Shown in pieces: positions 29,746-38,397 of a stretch of 64,000 nucleotides of DNA; position 1 is the first letter of the stretch, and every line of letters begins with the position of its first letter. Location of the stretch: positions 1,088,501-1,152,500 of the forward strand of contig NZ_CP150917.1 of the NCBI RefSeq assembly GCF_039908645.1, written 5' to 3'. This stretch comes from Pseudomonas helvetica. Its GTDB lineage: Bacteria; Pseudomonadota; Gammaproteobacteria; Pseudomonadales; Pseudomonadaceae. The notes under the pieces are model-generated. The model had not been told where the DNA came from and made no database searches. It worked only from the letters and a program-made list of their open reading frames with translations. The position numbers were made by a program, and so were the translations under genes.

Positions 29746-30084
29746 ATGGCTAACGCAGCTCACTCACACGATAGTCACGACGACAGCCACGGCAGCGTCA
29801 AGTCCTACGCTATCGGCTTCATCCTGTCGGTGATCCTGACCATCATTCCTTTCGGCCTGGTGATGTACCCATCCCTGCCGAAAGCCATGACCCTGGCGAT
29901 CGTACTGGCCTTCGCAGTGATCCAGGTGCTGGTGCACCTGGTCTACTTCCTCCACCTGGACCGCTCTGCCGCCCAGCGTAACAACGTGATTGCGTTTGTT
30001 TTCGCGGCGCTGGTTATCGTCCTGTTGGTCGGTCTGTCGCTGTGGATCATGTACAGCATCCATTCCGTCATGATGGCGCACTGA
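29746..30084 (+). CDS. cyoD: Cytochrome bo3 ubiquinol oxidase subunit IV
   Basis: A 112-residue membrane subunit with three hydrophobic helices needed for assembly of the oxidase. It opens with a His-rich tail ([12 protein letters not shown]), then [20 protein letters not shown] and [14 protein letters not shown], both typical of CyoD. It lies directly after cyoC with no gap and 11 bases before cyoE. Confidence 0.97.
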   Translation: MANAAHSHDSHDDSHGSVKSYAIGFILSVILTIIPFGLVMYPSLPKAMTLAIVLAFAVIQVLVHLVYFLHLDRSAAQRNNVIAFVFAALVIVLLVGLSLWIMYSIHSVMMAH

Positions 30085-30095
30085 GGAAAGTCCGG

Positions 30096-30983
30096 ATGTC
30101 CTTAAAGCACTTTATCCAAATCACCAAACCGGGGATCATTTTCGGTAACGTGCTTTCTGTGGCAGGCGGGTTTTTCCTGGCCTCGAAAGGGCATGTCGAT
30201 CTGGCCATTTTCCTGGCTGCGATGATCGGCACGTCCCTGGTGGTTGCGTCGGGTTGCGTGTTCAACAACTGCATCGACCGTGACATCGACCTGAAGATGG
30301 AACGCACCAAGAACCGTGTGCTGGTGCAGGGCCTGATCTCCCTGAAACTGGCACTGGTTTATGCGACCGTCCTGGGTATCGCCGGCGTGGCCTTGCTGTA
30401 TCGCGTGGCCAACCCGCTGGCGGCGTTGTTCGCGGTGATCGGCTTTGTCATCTATGTCGGCTTCTACAGCCTGTACCTCAAGCGCAAGTCGGTTCACGGC
30501 ACGCTGGTGGGCAGTCTGTCGGGGGCGATGCCGCCGGTGATCGGCTATGTCGCAGTCAGCAATAACTTCGACATGGCGGCGCTGACGCTGCTGGTGATGT
30601 TCAGCTTGTGGCAGATGCCGCATTCCTATGCGATCGCGATCTTTCGCTTCAATGATTACCTGGCAGCATCGATTCCGGTGTTGCCGGTGAAGCGTGGGAT
30701 TCAGGTGGCGAAGAAGCACATCCTGCTGTACATCCTGGCGTTCCTGGTGGCGACCTTGATGCTGACGTTCAGTGGTTACGCTGGCATGAGTTATCTCGCG
30801 GTTGCGGCGGCCATGGGCATGTACTGGTTGTACATGGCCTGGACGGGCTACAAGGCGGTGGATGACACGGTTTGGGCACGTAAGCTGTTTGTGTTTTCGA
30901 TTTTCACCATCACGGCGTTGAGCGTGATGATGTCGTTGGACTTCAAGGTGCCGACCGAGTTGTTGCTGACTTACGCGCCTTAA
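30096..30983 (+). CDS. cyoE: Heme O synthase (protoheme IX farnesyltransferase)
   Basis: A 295-residue UbiA-type membrane prenyltransferase that farnesylates heme b to heme O for the o3 site of the oxidase. The prenyl-diphosphate motif is [20 protein letters not shown], and the second loop contains [20 protein letters not shown]. Seven or more membrane helices are visible. The ATG at 30096 follows GAGGAAAGTCCGG; the longer frame from 30042 overlaps cyoD and is not used. It ends the operon and is followed by a terminator. Confidence 0.97.
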   Translation: MSLKHFIQITKPGIIFGNVLSVAGGFFLASKGHVDLAIFLAAMIGTSLVVASGCVFNNCIDRDIDLKMERTKNRVLVQGLISLKLALVYATVLGIAGVALLYRVANPLAALFAVIGFVIYVGFYSLYLKRKSVHGTLVGSLSGAMPPVIGYVAVSNNFDMAALTLLVMFSLWQMPHSYAIAIFRFNDYLAASIPVLPVKRGIQVAKKHILLYILAFLVATLMLTFSGYAGMSYLAVAAAMGMYWLYMAWTGYKAVDDTVWARKLFVFSIFTITALSVMMSLDFKVPTELLLTYAP

Positions 30984-31000
30984 GGTTTTGCGGTTGTACA

Positions 31001-31038
31001 TAAAGCCCCGCCTTCGAGAGAAGCGCGGGGCTTTTTAT
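31001..31038 (+). terminator. Terminator of the cyo operon
   Basis: AAAGCCCCGCCTTC-gagagaa-GCGCGGGGCTTTTTATT, hairpin plus T run 18 bases after cyoE. Confidence 0.88.
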
Positions 31039-31039
31039 T

Positions 31040-31180
31040 CCGCGGGCTGCGATCTGTTGATCTTGGCGGCCTGACAGCCGACCTGTCTCTTGCAGATGTA
31101 CATCGATCCATTGTGGGAGCCGGGCTTGCCCGCGATGGCGGCCTGACAGCCGGCCTATCTCTAAGCAGGTGTACATATCC
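31040..31180. repeat. Tandem-like short repeats (GGCGGCCTGACAGCCG)
   Basis: The word GGCGGCCTGACAGCCG followed by RCCT occurs at about 31068 and 31138, and a third copy lies at about 31469. Each of the first two is followed by a TGTACAT word. One REP head (GGGCTTGCCCGCGATGG) sits at about 31122-31138. No gene is present. Confidence 0.6.
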
Positions 31181-31440
31181 ATTCCTGCGGTAACGGCCAC
31201 TTAGGGTTTCGCCCTTACGGCGAGTCCCTTTTTCAAACGCCAAAAAGGAACCAAAAGGCTTCGCCCCAAGCGTACGGCACCTCGCCTAGGCTCGGCGTTC
31301 CCTCACTCCGGTGTCCATCAGGGGGCATCGCCTACGGTCTGCTTCGCGACGACCTCCTCTCGATGTGTCCGGCTGCGCCGTACGGCGCTGCGCGCCCACC
31401 CCCTGCTGAACACCTGCGCTCGGCCTTCCGATAGGGGCGG
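31181..31440. repeat. Dispersed Pseudomonas intergenic element
   Basis: A GC-rich block beginning GGTAACGGCCACTTAGGG and running through AAACGCCAAAAAGGAACC and GGCTTCGCCCC to CCCCCTGCTGAACACC. I recall very similar blocks in intergenic regions of many fluorescent pseudomonads, where they produce spurious open frames on both strands. Frames here lack ribosome sites and conserved domains. Its boundaries are approximate. Confidence 0.5.
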
Positions 31441-31611
31441 GTGGATCAAGATCAACAGCAAAGCACGGCGGCCTGACAGCCGGCCTGAGTGGTTGGGGCG
31501 CGTCACTTCATTGTGGGTGAGTGATATTCGGAGCTGCCGAAGGCTGCGATCTTTTGATCTTGGCGACCTGGCCACCAATTGCCGAGCTATAAGCAACATG
31601 TCTATAGTTTT

Positions 31612-31903
31612 GCGATGGTCGCCGACCAAGTTAATGCGCTCAAAAAAGCCATTGAGGCAGAGTTGAAAGCGAGAGGTAGCTTCATGAAAAAGCGCGACCT
31701 GTTCGTAGAGTTAATGCGAGGCGTTGGCGAGATGGTGGCTCAGCGCGAAGGTGAGATCGCACTGCGCAGTCATTCCGTGCAGGACAAACCGGCTCCCGAG
31801 CTGGGCGCGAAAGAAAACGTCGAAGCCCAATGCGCAGGCCGCCTTGTTGATCAGGCTGGTGGAGAAATTCCCCGACATGGTTGAGCGGCTAGGAGCCGTT
31901 TGA
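31612..31903 (+). pseudogene. Decayed type II toxin-antitoxin locus (RelE-like toxin tail fused to a broken XRE antitoxin)
   Basis: Three pieces are readable. First, a toxin-like C-terminal tail (VADQVNALKKAIEAELKARG) runs in frame, with no stop, into the next piece. Second, an antitoxin start MKKRDLFVELMRGVGEM at 31684, with GAGAGG upstream, continues to SHSVQDKPAPE. Third, after a junction near 31815-31823, the antitoxin end reappears one frame away: KPNAQAALLIRLVEKFPD up to a TGA at 31901-31903. The intervening helix-turn-helix of this XRE/HigA-like family is missing, so DNA binding is lost. Read frame by frame it is a remnant of a toxin-first operon, not a functional gene. Confidence 0.7.
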
Positions 31904-31922
31904 GCAAATAGTCGAACACCTG

Positions 31923-31959
31923 AAAAGCCCCGCCTTCATAGAGAAGCCCGGGGCTTTTT
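31923..31959. terminator. Terminator between the TA remnant and the DUF3077 gene
   Basis: AAAAGCCCCG and CGGGGCTTTTT flank a loop of about 16 bases. A/T runs on both sides let it serve both converging units. Confidence 0.75.
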
Positions 31960-31963
31960 CCAT

Positions 31964-32242
31964 TCAATCGCGGTTATTACCCGGTGCCCCCAGCACCTTC
32001 ACCACGTCATCGATCACCGCCTTACTCATTTCCTGCAAATAATGCGACGCCCAGGCATAGCGGTCCTTGCCGCGTTCCATCGCCGCGTCTTCGGCCAGCA
32101 GTTTGGAGAGGTGGAGCAAGTCGGACACGTGGGACAAGGCTTCGTGGATCGAGACTCCGCTGTTGACGCGGAAGAGGGGGTGGTCGGAATGGATGGAGAA
32201 GGGTGTGAGGCCAGCGGTTGTCAGGTCTTTGAGGTTAGTCAT
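31964..32242 (-). CDS. DUF3077 family protein
   Basis: A 92-residue cytoplasmic protein of the Pseudomonas DUF3077 family: LFRVNSGVSIHEALSHVSDLL, then EDAAMERGKDRYAWASHYLQEM and a helical end. Function is unknown. The ATG follows GGGAG. Its 5' region contains a GC-rich conserved-looking block (see 32255-32520). It faces a shared terminator at its 3' end. Confidence 0.85.
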   Translation of the reverse strand: MTNLKDLTTAGLTPFSIHSDHPLFRVNSGVSIHEALSHVSDLLHLSKLLAEDAAMERGKDRYAWASHYLQEMSKAVIDDVVKVLGAPGNNRD

Positions 32243-32254
32243 TGCAAAACTCCC

Positions 32255-32520
32255 GTGTCAAAGTTGGAGCTACCACGTTCGTTCTCAGGCGAATGGGTGG
32301 CAGCTATGCGCAGGCTGAGAAACCGGGGATACGGGAACCCGGCAGACCCGAAGGTCTCCCGCGCACAGCCGCCATTGCACAGATTACGGGCATAAAACGC
32401 CAGTAATTGTGAGGTGGGACGTTGGTGCGCCAGTATCTTACCCAGGTTCTCAGGCCCGGTCGCTGAATGGGCAGCGACGGTTTGACGTTAGCGTGCAGAG
32501 ATTGGCGGGCACAATCGTAG
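32255..32520 (-). other. Conserved leader-like block upstream of the DUF3077 gene
   Basis: Read on the minus strand this block contains CTGTGCAATGGCGGC, CGCGGGAGACCTTCGGGTCT, GCCGGGTTCCCG and TAGCTGCCACCCATTCGCC. The segment GAGACC-TTCG-GGTCT is a perfect short hairpin with a TTCG loop. I recall the same words ahead of DUF3077 genes in other pseudomonads, but could not check. An overlapping minus-strand frame (32304-32657) has no protein-like character. It could be a structured 5' leader or a dispersed element. Confidence 0.4.
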
Positions 32521-32786
32521 CGATGTGCTGGCTCTGTATGGTTTTTTAGCGCCTGGGAGGCTGCTAATCGCTGCAGGGCAGGTTCCTGCTGACCCGACCC
32601 CCAGAAATCCATCCGATGCCCAAAAACCAAATTCAGAACGGTCCTACATTTACCCAAAGCACTCCAACGTGCCTCATATCATCCCGCTACCATCTCACTC
32701 CATGCCGCTGGCCTTTTTTCTGCATGCAGAACTACCGTCACGTCAAACCGGCATCATCGGTCGAACCGACCTAAGGAAGAACAACC

Positions 32787-33287
32787 GTGAATATCAATTG
32801 GGCTGAAAAGCTTCGCCAGAGCGTCCATGAGCTGGCCGGATCGCTGGGTAACCTGTTCGTTGAGACGTTCCATTACCTGGCACTGTTCGCCATCGGTGCA
32901 GTCACTGCCTGGGCGGCGGTGGCGGAGTTTTTGTTGATGATCAAGGAGGGTGACATCAAGATCGATGACATCCTGCTGCTGTTCATCTACCTCGAGTTGG
33001 GCGCGATGGTCGGGATTTACTTCAAGACCAACCACATGCCGGTGCGCTTTCTGATCTACGTGGCGATCACCGCGTTGACGCGCCTGCTGATCTCCAACGT
33101 GTCGCACCACAACCCGCCGGACATCGGAATCATCTACCTGTGCGGCGGCATTCTGCTGCTGGCGTTTTCGATTCTGGTGGTGCGCTATGCCTCGTCGCAA
33201 TTTCCGTCGGTGAAGATCGCACACCCGCAGCGCAAGACCGGGGCGGGCTCCGGTGAGCATCCGGAAGTCGAGAGGGGCGAGCTTTAA
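32787..33287 (+). CDS. psiE: PsiE-family phosphate-starvation-inducible membrane protein
   Basis: A 166-residue inner-membrane protein with four hydrophobic segments: FHYLALFAIGAVTAWAAVAE, ILLLFIYLELGAMVGIYF, VRFLIYVAITALTRLLI and IIYLCGGILLLAFSILVVRY. The YLELGAMVGIYF and FLIYVAITALTR motifs mark the PsiE family. It starts with GTG at 32787, behind AAGGAAG. No clear Pho box was seen upstream. Its last codons overlap the converging DUF3509 gene by 4 bases. The function of the family is unknown. Confidence 0.88.
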   Translation: MNINWAEKLRQSVHELAGSLGNLFVETFHYLALFAIGAVTAWAAVAEFLLMIKEGDIKIDDILLLFIYLELGAMVGIYFKTNHMPVRFLIYVAITALTRLLISNVSHHNPPDIGIIYLCGGILLLAFSILVVRYASSQFPSVKIAHPQRKTGAGSGEHPEVERGEL

Positions 33288-33601
33288 AACCTTGCCGGCC
33301 GAGGGGGTGGAGTCTTGGGTGAGGGCGGCGGTAATTTGAAGTTGTCGCCGTTGGTCATCGCTTCAAGGATCGCCACGGCGCTGTGGCCCTGTTCGATGGC
33401 GATGCCGAACTGAATGCTTTGCACCAGCCGTTTCAGGCGTTGCGGGTCATTGCGTTGTGCGGCGCTGATCATCCGCTTGGCGACGATTCGGCCGGTTTTG
33501 GAGAGGGTCAGCATGATGCTGCCGTCGAGTCCCTGAATGCTCAGGTTGACCTGATAATCCGGCGCAAAAGCGTCGGTGATCAGTTGGAAAGGGTTATCCA
33601 T
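33284..33601 (-). CDS. DUF3509 family protein
   Basis: A 105-residue Pseudomonas-specific protein: it opens with NPFQLITDAFAPDYQVNL, then LDGSIMLTLSKTGRIVAKRMIS and RNDPQRLKRLVQSIQFGIAIE, the recognisable DUF3509 core, and ends in a Pro-rich tail (PPPSPKTPPPRPARF). It converges on psiE and overlaps its stop by 4 bases. No function is established for the family. Confidence 0.85.
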   Translation of the reverse strand: MDNPFQLITDAFAPDYQVNLSIQGLDGSIMLTLSKTGRIVAKRMISAAQRNDPQRLKRLVQSIQFGIAIEQGHSAVAILEAMTNGDNFKLPPPSPKTPPPRPARF

Positions 33602-33775
33602 AATGCGTCACCGCTTGATGGGATCGTGCAGTCATTGACCGGACGGGATCAGGATTGGTTCGCTTTTCCAGACCACCGGCAGGCCGTTCGCTGAGGTTTC
33701 AACAACATCCGTGTGCCTCCATTCTGACGAAGCAAGGGCCATGCCGGTCCTGCTCCGGGTCAATAAACCGGCAAT

Positions 33776-33805
33776 AAAAAGGCGAGCCCAATGGCTCGCC
33801 TTTTT
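33776..33805 (-). terminator. Terminator of the amino acid permease gene
   Basis: AAAAAGGCGAGCC-CAAT-GGCTCGCCTTTTT, a near-perfect palindrome with T run on the minus strand 15 bases beyond the permease stop; it can also act on the plus strand. Confidence 0.9.
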
Positions 33806-33820
33806 CATTCATGGTCCGTT

Positions 33821-35122
33821 TCAGGGCATGACGGAGTAGATGATCGCTGACAGTGCGATCAGGCCGATCAACACCACGAACACGTTCGAGGCTTGCCCCG
33901 AATACTGGCGCAGCGACGGCACGCGGCGGATCGCGTACATCGGCATCAGGAATAGCAGGCAGGCGATCACCGGTCCACCGAGGGTTTCGATCATGCCCAG
34001 GATGCTCGGGTTGAAGGTCGCCACCGCCCAGCAACTGAGGATCATGAACAGCGCGGTCACGCGGTTCAGCCAGCTGGCTGGCATTACCCGGCCACGGCCG
34101 CGCAGGCTTTTCACGATCAGGCCCTGGAAGCCTTCGCTGGCACCGATGTAGTGGCCGAGGAAGGATTTGGTGATTGCCACCAGCGCGATCAACGGCGCGG
34201 CATAGGCGATGACCGGGGTCTGGAAGTGGTTGGCCAGGTACGACAGGATCGAGATGTTCTGCGCCTTTGCGGCTGCCAGGTCGGCCGGCGACAGGGCCAG
34301 CACGCAGCTGAAGCAGAAGAACATCACCGTCAGCACCATCATGCTGTGGGCGACGGCGAGGATGCCGCTGCTTTTCGGCTCGGCCTGGGTGCCGTAACGC
34401 TGTTTCTGATCGACGGCGAAGGCGGAGATGATCGGCGAATGGTTGAACGAGAACACCATCACCGGAATCGCCAGCCACAGGGTTTTGAAGAACAGCGGCA
34501 ACGGCATGCCTTCACTGGCCGAGGCGAAGAACGCGCCGTTCCAGTTCGGGATCAGGCTCACACCGAGCAACAGCAACGCGGCGACAAACGGGTAAACCAG
34601 CACGCTCATGCATTTGACGATCACGCCCTGACCGCAACGGACGATCGCCATCAGCCCCAGAATCAGCGCCAGCGACAACACCGAGCGCGGTGGCGGTGCG
34701 ATGTGTAATTGATGCTCCATGAAGCTGCTGAGGGTGTTGGTCAACGCCACGCTGTACACCAGCAAAATCGGGAAGATCGCAAAGAAATACAGCAGGGTGA
34801 TCAGCTTGCCGGCACCGATGCCGAAGTGCTCTTCCACTACTTCGGTGATGTCCCCGGAACGCCCGGACAGCACGAAGCGGGTCAGGCCGCGGTGGGCGAA
34901 GAAGGTCATCGGGAAGGCCAGCAGCGCCAGCACCAGCAACGGCCAGAAACCGCCGACACCGGCGTTGATCGGCAGGAACAGCGTGCCTGCACCAATCGCC
35001 GTGCCGTAAAGTCCGAGCATCCAGGTGGTGTCGTGTTTGCTCCAGCCTTTGCTGGTTGTTGCGGTACTACGGGGCAGTTCTACAGCAGGATTATCGGCAG
35101 CAGGTGTACGTACATCGGTCAT
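33821..35122 (-). CDS. Serine/threonine permease, HAAAP (SdaC/TdcC) family
   Basis: A 433-residue inner-membrane amino acid/proton symporter with 11 or so hydrophobic segments. Family signs: GLYGTAIGAGTLFLPINAGVG at the N-terminus, FFAHRGLTRFVL, and VMVFSFNHSPIISAFA with the conserved SFNHSP. I chose the ATG at 35122, preceded by GAGGCG, over a TTG-type start at 35158. It follows the L-serine dehydratase gene by 63 bases on the same strand, which strongly suggests L-serine as substrate. Confidence 0.93.
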   Translation of the reverse strand: MTDVRTPAADNPAVELPRSTATTSKGWSKHDTTWMLGLYGTAIGAGTLFLPINAGVGGFWPLLVLALLAFPMTFFAHRGLTRFVLSGRSGDITEVVEEHFGIGAGKLITLLYFFAIFPILLVYSVALTNTLSSFMEHQLHIAPPPRSVLSLALILGLMAIVRCGQGVIVKCMSVLVYPFVAALLLLGVSLIPNWNGAFFASASEGMPLPLFFKTLWLAIPVMVFSFNHSPIISAFAVDQKQRYGTQAEPKSSGILAVAHSMMVLTVMFFCFSCVLALSPADLAAAKAQNISILSYLANHFQTPVIAYAAPLIALVAITKSFLGHYIGASEGFQGLIVKSLRGRGRVMPASWLNRVTALFMILSCWAVATFNPSILGMIETLGGPVIACLLFLMPMYAIRRVPSLRQYSGQASNVFVVLIGLIALSAIIYSVMP

Positions 35123-35185
35123 CAGTATCGCCTCGTTATTATTCTTGCTCGGGCTCACGTAATGCAGGCGGTCAGGGAATGCTCG

Positions 35186-36562
35186 TCAGCACTCCACCCA
35201 GCTCACAGCCAGGCCGCCCCGTGAAGTTTCTTTGTATTTGTCATGCATATCGGCGCCGGTATCGCGCATGGTGCGGATCACCCGGTCCAGGGAAATAAAG
35301 TGTTTGCCGTCGCCGCGCAGGGCCATTTGGGTGGCGTTGATTGCCTTCACCGCGGCAATTGCGTTGCGCTCGATGCACGGCACCTGAACCAGCCCGCCGA
35401 CCGGGTCGCAGGTCAGGCCGAGGTTGTGTTCCAGGCCGATTTCGGCGGCGTTTTCCAGTTGTTCGGGTGTCGCGCCCAATACCTCGGCGAGGCCGGCAGC
35501 GGCCATGGCGCAGGCGGAACCGACTTCACCCTGGCAGCCGACTTCGGCACCGGAGATCGAGGCGTTCTTTTTGCAGAGGATGCCCACCGACGCCGCGGCG
35601 AGGAAAAACGCCACGACATCGTCGTCCGAGGCGTCGGGGTTGAACTTCATGTAGTAATGCAGCACCGCCGGGATGATCCCCGCCGCGCCGTTGGTCGGTG
35701 CGGTGACCATGCGGCCGCCGGCGGCGTTTTCTTCGTTCACGGCGAGGGCGAACAGGTTGACCCATTCCATCGCCGAGAGGGTCGAACTGATGACGTTCGG
35801 TTTGCCGATTTCCAGCAGGCTGCGGTGCAATTTCGCGGCGCGGCGCGGCACATCCAGGCCGCCCGGCAGCACGCCTTCGTGGCGCAGGCCTTGCTCGACG
35901 CATTCACGCATCACTGACCAGATGTGCAGCAGGCCGCTGCGAATTTCCGCATCGCTGCGCCAGGCCCGTTCGTTGGCCATCATCAGCTCGGAAACCCGCA
36001 AGCCGTGCTGGTTGCACAGCGACAGTAATTCCACGGCACTGGAAAATTCGTACGGCAACACCACGTCGCTGGCGGCCGGCACGCCCGACTCGGCTTCGGC
36101 CGCTTCGACGATGAAACCGCCGCCGACCGAATAGTAGGTTTGTTCCCACAACTGGCCGTTTTCGCCAAAGGCTGTCAGCGACATGGCGTTAGGGTGGTAG
36201 GGCAGGCTTTCGTCGAGCAGCAGCAAATCACGTTGCCAATCGAAGGCAATGTTCCGGCGACCGGCCAGCAGCAGTTCGCCGCTTTCACGCAACTGCTGGA
36301 TACGCGGGCCGATGCAGCTCGGGTCGATGCTGTCGGGCCATTCGCCCATCAGCCCCATGACGCAGGCGCGATCGGTGGCGTGGCCGACGCCGGTGGCGGA
36401 CAGCGAGCCGTAGAGACGGACTTCCACCCGTCGGGTTTGCTCCAGCAAACCCTGGTCAAACAGCGCCTGGGCGAAGGTCGCCGCAGCGCGCATCGGGCCG
36501 ACGGTGTGGGAACTGGACGGACCGATACCGACTTTGAAGAGATCGAAAACACTGATAGCCAT
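35186..36562 (-). CDS. sdaA: L-serine dehydratase, single-chain iron-sulfur type
   Basis: A 458-residue cytoplasmic [4Fe-4S] enzyme that deaminates L-serine to pyruvate. The opening [19 protein letters not shown] is the beta-domain signature. The alpha domain has [18 protein letters not shown] and the iron-sulfur cysteines in [20 protein letters not shown] and in [20 protein letters not shown]. The chain is full length and ends [10 protein letters not shown] with the C-terminal Cys that caps the cluster. It lies upstream of the serine permease and is divergent from the LysR regulator. Confidence 0.95.
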   Translation of the reverse strand: MAISVFDLFKVGIGPSSSHTVGPMRAAATFAQALFDQGLLEQTRRVEVRLYGSLSATGVGHATDRACVMGLMGEWPDSIDPSCIGPRIQQLRESGELLLAGRRNIAFDWQRDLLLLDESLPYHPNAMSLTAFGENGQLWEQTYYSVGGGFIVEAAEAESGVPAASDVVLPYEFSSAVELLSLCNQHGLRVSELMMANERAWRSDAEIRSGLLHIWSVMRECVEQGLRHEGVLPGGLDVPRRAAKLHRSLLEIGKPNVISSTLSAMEWVNLFALAVNEENAAGGRMVTAPTNGAAGIIPAVLHYYMKFNPDASDDDVVAFFLAAASVGILCKKNASISGAEVGCQGEVGSACAMAAAGLAEVLGATPEQLENAAEIGLEHNLGLTCDPVGGLVQVPCIERNAIAAVKAINATQMALRGDGKHFISLDRVIRTMRDTGADMHDKYKETSRGGLAVSWVEC

Positions 36563-36623
36563 GCTAAAGCCTTACAAGCAATGGAGTAGGAATCGCCGCC
36601 ATTTTTTGTAGGACAAGCGCAAT

Positions 36624-36641
36624 GTAGGCGATACTGCCTAC
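36624..36641. promoter_or_regulatory. Inverted repeat GTAGGC-n6-GCCTAC between sdaA and the LysR gene
   Basis: Perfect 6-base arms with a 6-base spacer lie in the divergent promoter gap. LysR-type regulators bind such interrupted palindromes, usually T-N11-A. It is a candidate site for the adjacent regulator. Confidence 0.5.
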
Positions 36642-36644
36642 CTC

Positions 36645-36658
36645 GGTCAGCGCTGACC
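36645..36658. promoter_or_regulatory. Palindrome GGTCAGCGCTGACC between sdaA and the LysR gene
   Basis: A perfect 14-base palindrome without spacer, 3 bases from the previous inverted repeat and 40 bases before the LysR start. It may be a second regulatory site. Confidence 0.45.
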
Positions 36659-36697
36659 AACGAAACTTCCTAAGACAGGCTTTAGTAGGACTAAACG

Positions 36698-37645
36698 ATG
36701 AGTCGTCAATTTCATGCCCAGACCTACGTCTGGCTGCATGTGTTTTCCTGTGCGGCACGCCACTTGTCGTTCACCCGCTGCGCCGAAGAACTGCACATCA
36801 CCCCCGGCGCCGTCAGCCAGCAGATCCGCCAGTTGGAAGAGCGCCTGGGGTTTCGCCTGTTCCACCGCCGCGCCCGGGGTGTCGAATTGAGTGCCGAAGG
36901 CCAGCGGCTGGCGATCACAGTTAACGAAGCCTACGGCAGCATCGACGCGGAACTACGCCGGCTGGATGCGGGAATGATCAGCGGCATCCTGCGTTTGCGC
37001 TCGATTCCTTCGTTTCTCGGCAAATGGCTGACGCCGCGTCTGCCGCGTTTGCAGCAGCGGTTTCCGGATATCCAGTTGCGGCTGGTGGCCGAGGACAGCA
37101 GCGTGGCGCTGCACGAAGGTGACTTCGACCTGGCCATCGACTTGAACGATGGCAGTTACCCGGGATTGTTATCCACAGCCTTGCTCGATGAGCAGATTTT
37201 CCCGGTCTGCGCGCCGAGCCTGCTGCGCGGTCGACCGCCGCTGCACGGGCCGGCGGATCTGGTGCATTTTCCGTTGTTGCACGACATCACCGCCTGGCGC
37301 GGCAGTTATGAATACGCGGAGTGGGAGTTTTACCTGAACGCTATCGGCTTCGACGGTGCCGACGTACGGCGCGGGCATACCTTCAACCGCAACCACTTGA
37401 CCATCGAGGCAGCGATTGCCGGGATGGGCGTGGCCATCGCCCGCCGGACCTTGCTCAACGATGAGCTGGAGCGGGGCACGCTGATCGTGCCGTTCGGCGT
37501 CGCGGTGCCCAACTACAAACGCTATGTGTTGCTGTATTCACCGGGGGCGCTGAGCCATCCGGGCGTGCGCGCGGTGCATGACTGGCTGGTGGAGGAGGCG
37601 GAGATTTTTCGCGGGTTGCACCCCCTGGGTGAGGGGCAATTGTGA
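36698..37645 (+). CDS. LysR-family regulator, GcvA/DsdC-like
   Basis: A 315-residue transcription regulator. The N-terminal winged helix-turn-helix is clear (FTRCAEELHITPGAVSQQIRQLEERLGFRLF), followed by the linker helix and a periplasmic-binding-like effector domain (RLVAEDSSVALHEGDFDLAID, IEAAIAGMGVAIARRTLL). It is divergent from sdaA and the permease, with two palindromes in the gap, so it probably regulates serine uptake and breakdown in response to serine or a related ligand. DsdC/GcvA similarity is by overall pattern only. Confidence 0.92.
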   Translation: MSRQFHAQTYVWLHVFSCAARHLSFTRCAEELHITPGAVSQQIRQLEERLGFRLFHRRARGVELSAEGQRLAITVNEAYGSIDAELRRLDAGMISGILRLRSIPSFLGKWLTPRLPRLQQRFPDIQLRLVAEDSSVALHEGDFDLAIDLNDGSYPGLLSTALLDEQIFPVCAPSLLRGRPPLHGPADLVHFPLLHDITAWRGSYEYAEWEFYLNAIGFDGADVRRGHTFNRNHLTIEAAIAGMGVAIARRTLLNDELERGTLIVPFGVAVPNYKRYVLLYSPGALSHPGVRAVHDWLVEEAEIFRGLHPLGEGQL

Positions 37646-37858
37646 GGGTTTTTTGCGGCGTTGCAGGTCGAGTCGACTCCCGACAGTAACAGCGCTTTTG
37701 CCCGTTGTCCGGCTTTTTTTGCGTATGAATATTTATCTTTTTTTAGGGGTTGAATTGTTTCTCCGTCTGCCCAACTCTGTAACCAAGAGGTCACGGTCAA
37801 CCAGATTTCAAACACCGCACCGGATCTCTCGCGAGCTAGCTGAAATAAGGGATGAACT

Positions 37859-38266
37859 ATGCAAATCCAAGTCAATAGCGATAACCATATTCAAAGCAGC
37901 ATCCGACTGGAGGAGTGGGTACGTACTACCATTGAGAGCACGCTCGAACGATACGAAGAAGACCTGACACGGGTCGAAGTCCACCTGCGGGACGAGAACG
38001 GCGATAAACCCGGTCCACACGACATGCGCTGCCAACTTGAAGCGCGGCCAAAAGGCCATCAACCGGTTTCCGTTACTCATAAAGCCGACACACTGGAACT
38101 GGCCATCGAAGGGGCGGCCACCAAACTTGAACATGCGCTGGAACACCTGTTCGGCAAATTGCGCGGTAAACGCGCCACCGTCACGCCGATCAACTCGGGT
38201 GCCCATGCCGACGCGCTGCTGGAAGAAGAATTTCTTGAGAACGAACAGGCCGCTTTCAATAGCTGA
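37859..38266 (+). CDS. HPF/RaiA-family ribosome-associated protein
   Basis: A 135-residue protein resembling ribosome hibernation factors: MQIQVNSDNHIQSSIRLEEWVR, then LTRVEVHLRDENGDKPGPHDMRCQLEARPKG (split here by family strands) and LELAIEGAATKLEHALEHLFGKLR, the beta-alpha-beta-alpha pattern of HPF. The C-terminal tail is acidic (ADALLEEEFLENEQ). Stationary-phase ribosome binding is the usual role; this is a diverged copy distinct from the rpoN-linked hpf. GGGATG lies before the start. A terminator follows. Confidence 0.83.
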   Translation: MQIQVNSDNHIQSSIRLEEWVRTTIESTLERYEEDLTRVEVHLRDENGDKPGPHDMRCQLEARPKGHQPVSVTHKADTLELAIEGAATKLEHALEHLFGKLRGKRATVTPINSGAHADALLEEEFLENEQAAFNS

Positions 38267-38294
38267 TGCCTGAAACACCCTTACCACCCCACTG

Positions 38295-38324
38295 AAAACG
38301 GGCCTGCAGATGCAGGCCCGTTTT
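38295..38324 (+). terminator. Terminator after the HPF-like gene
   Basis: AAAACGGGCCTGCA-ga-TGCAGGCCCGTTTT, a perfect palindrome with flanking A/T runs, 28 bases after the stop; it could also work for the converging pbpC. Confidence 0.9.
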
Positions 38325-38397
38325 GGTTTCAACTGCGCCCTGCATCAAGTCATGGCTAATGCGTGGTCATGCGACCCCAGGGTCGCTCCTTGCTCGG

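Noticed and set aside
31318..31629. A 103-codon minus-strand frame in the repeat block.
   Set aside because: It falls in a dispersed intergenic element and has no start signal or domain.
32304..32657. A 117-codon minus-strand frame upstream of the DUF3077 gene.
   Set aside because: It lies within the leader-like block and its composition (Arg, Pro, Trp rich) suggests non-coding repeat DNA.
32700..32786. A Pho box in front of psiE.
   Set aside because: Only weak partial matches to the CTGTCAT repeats were seen, despite the family name.
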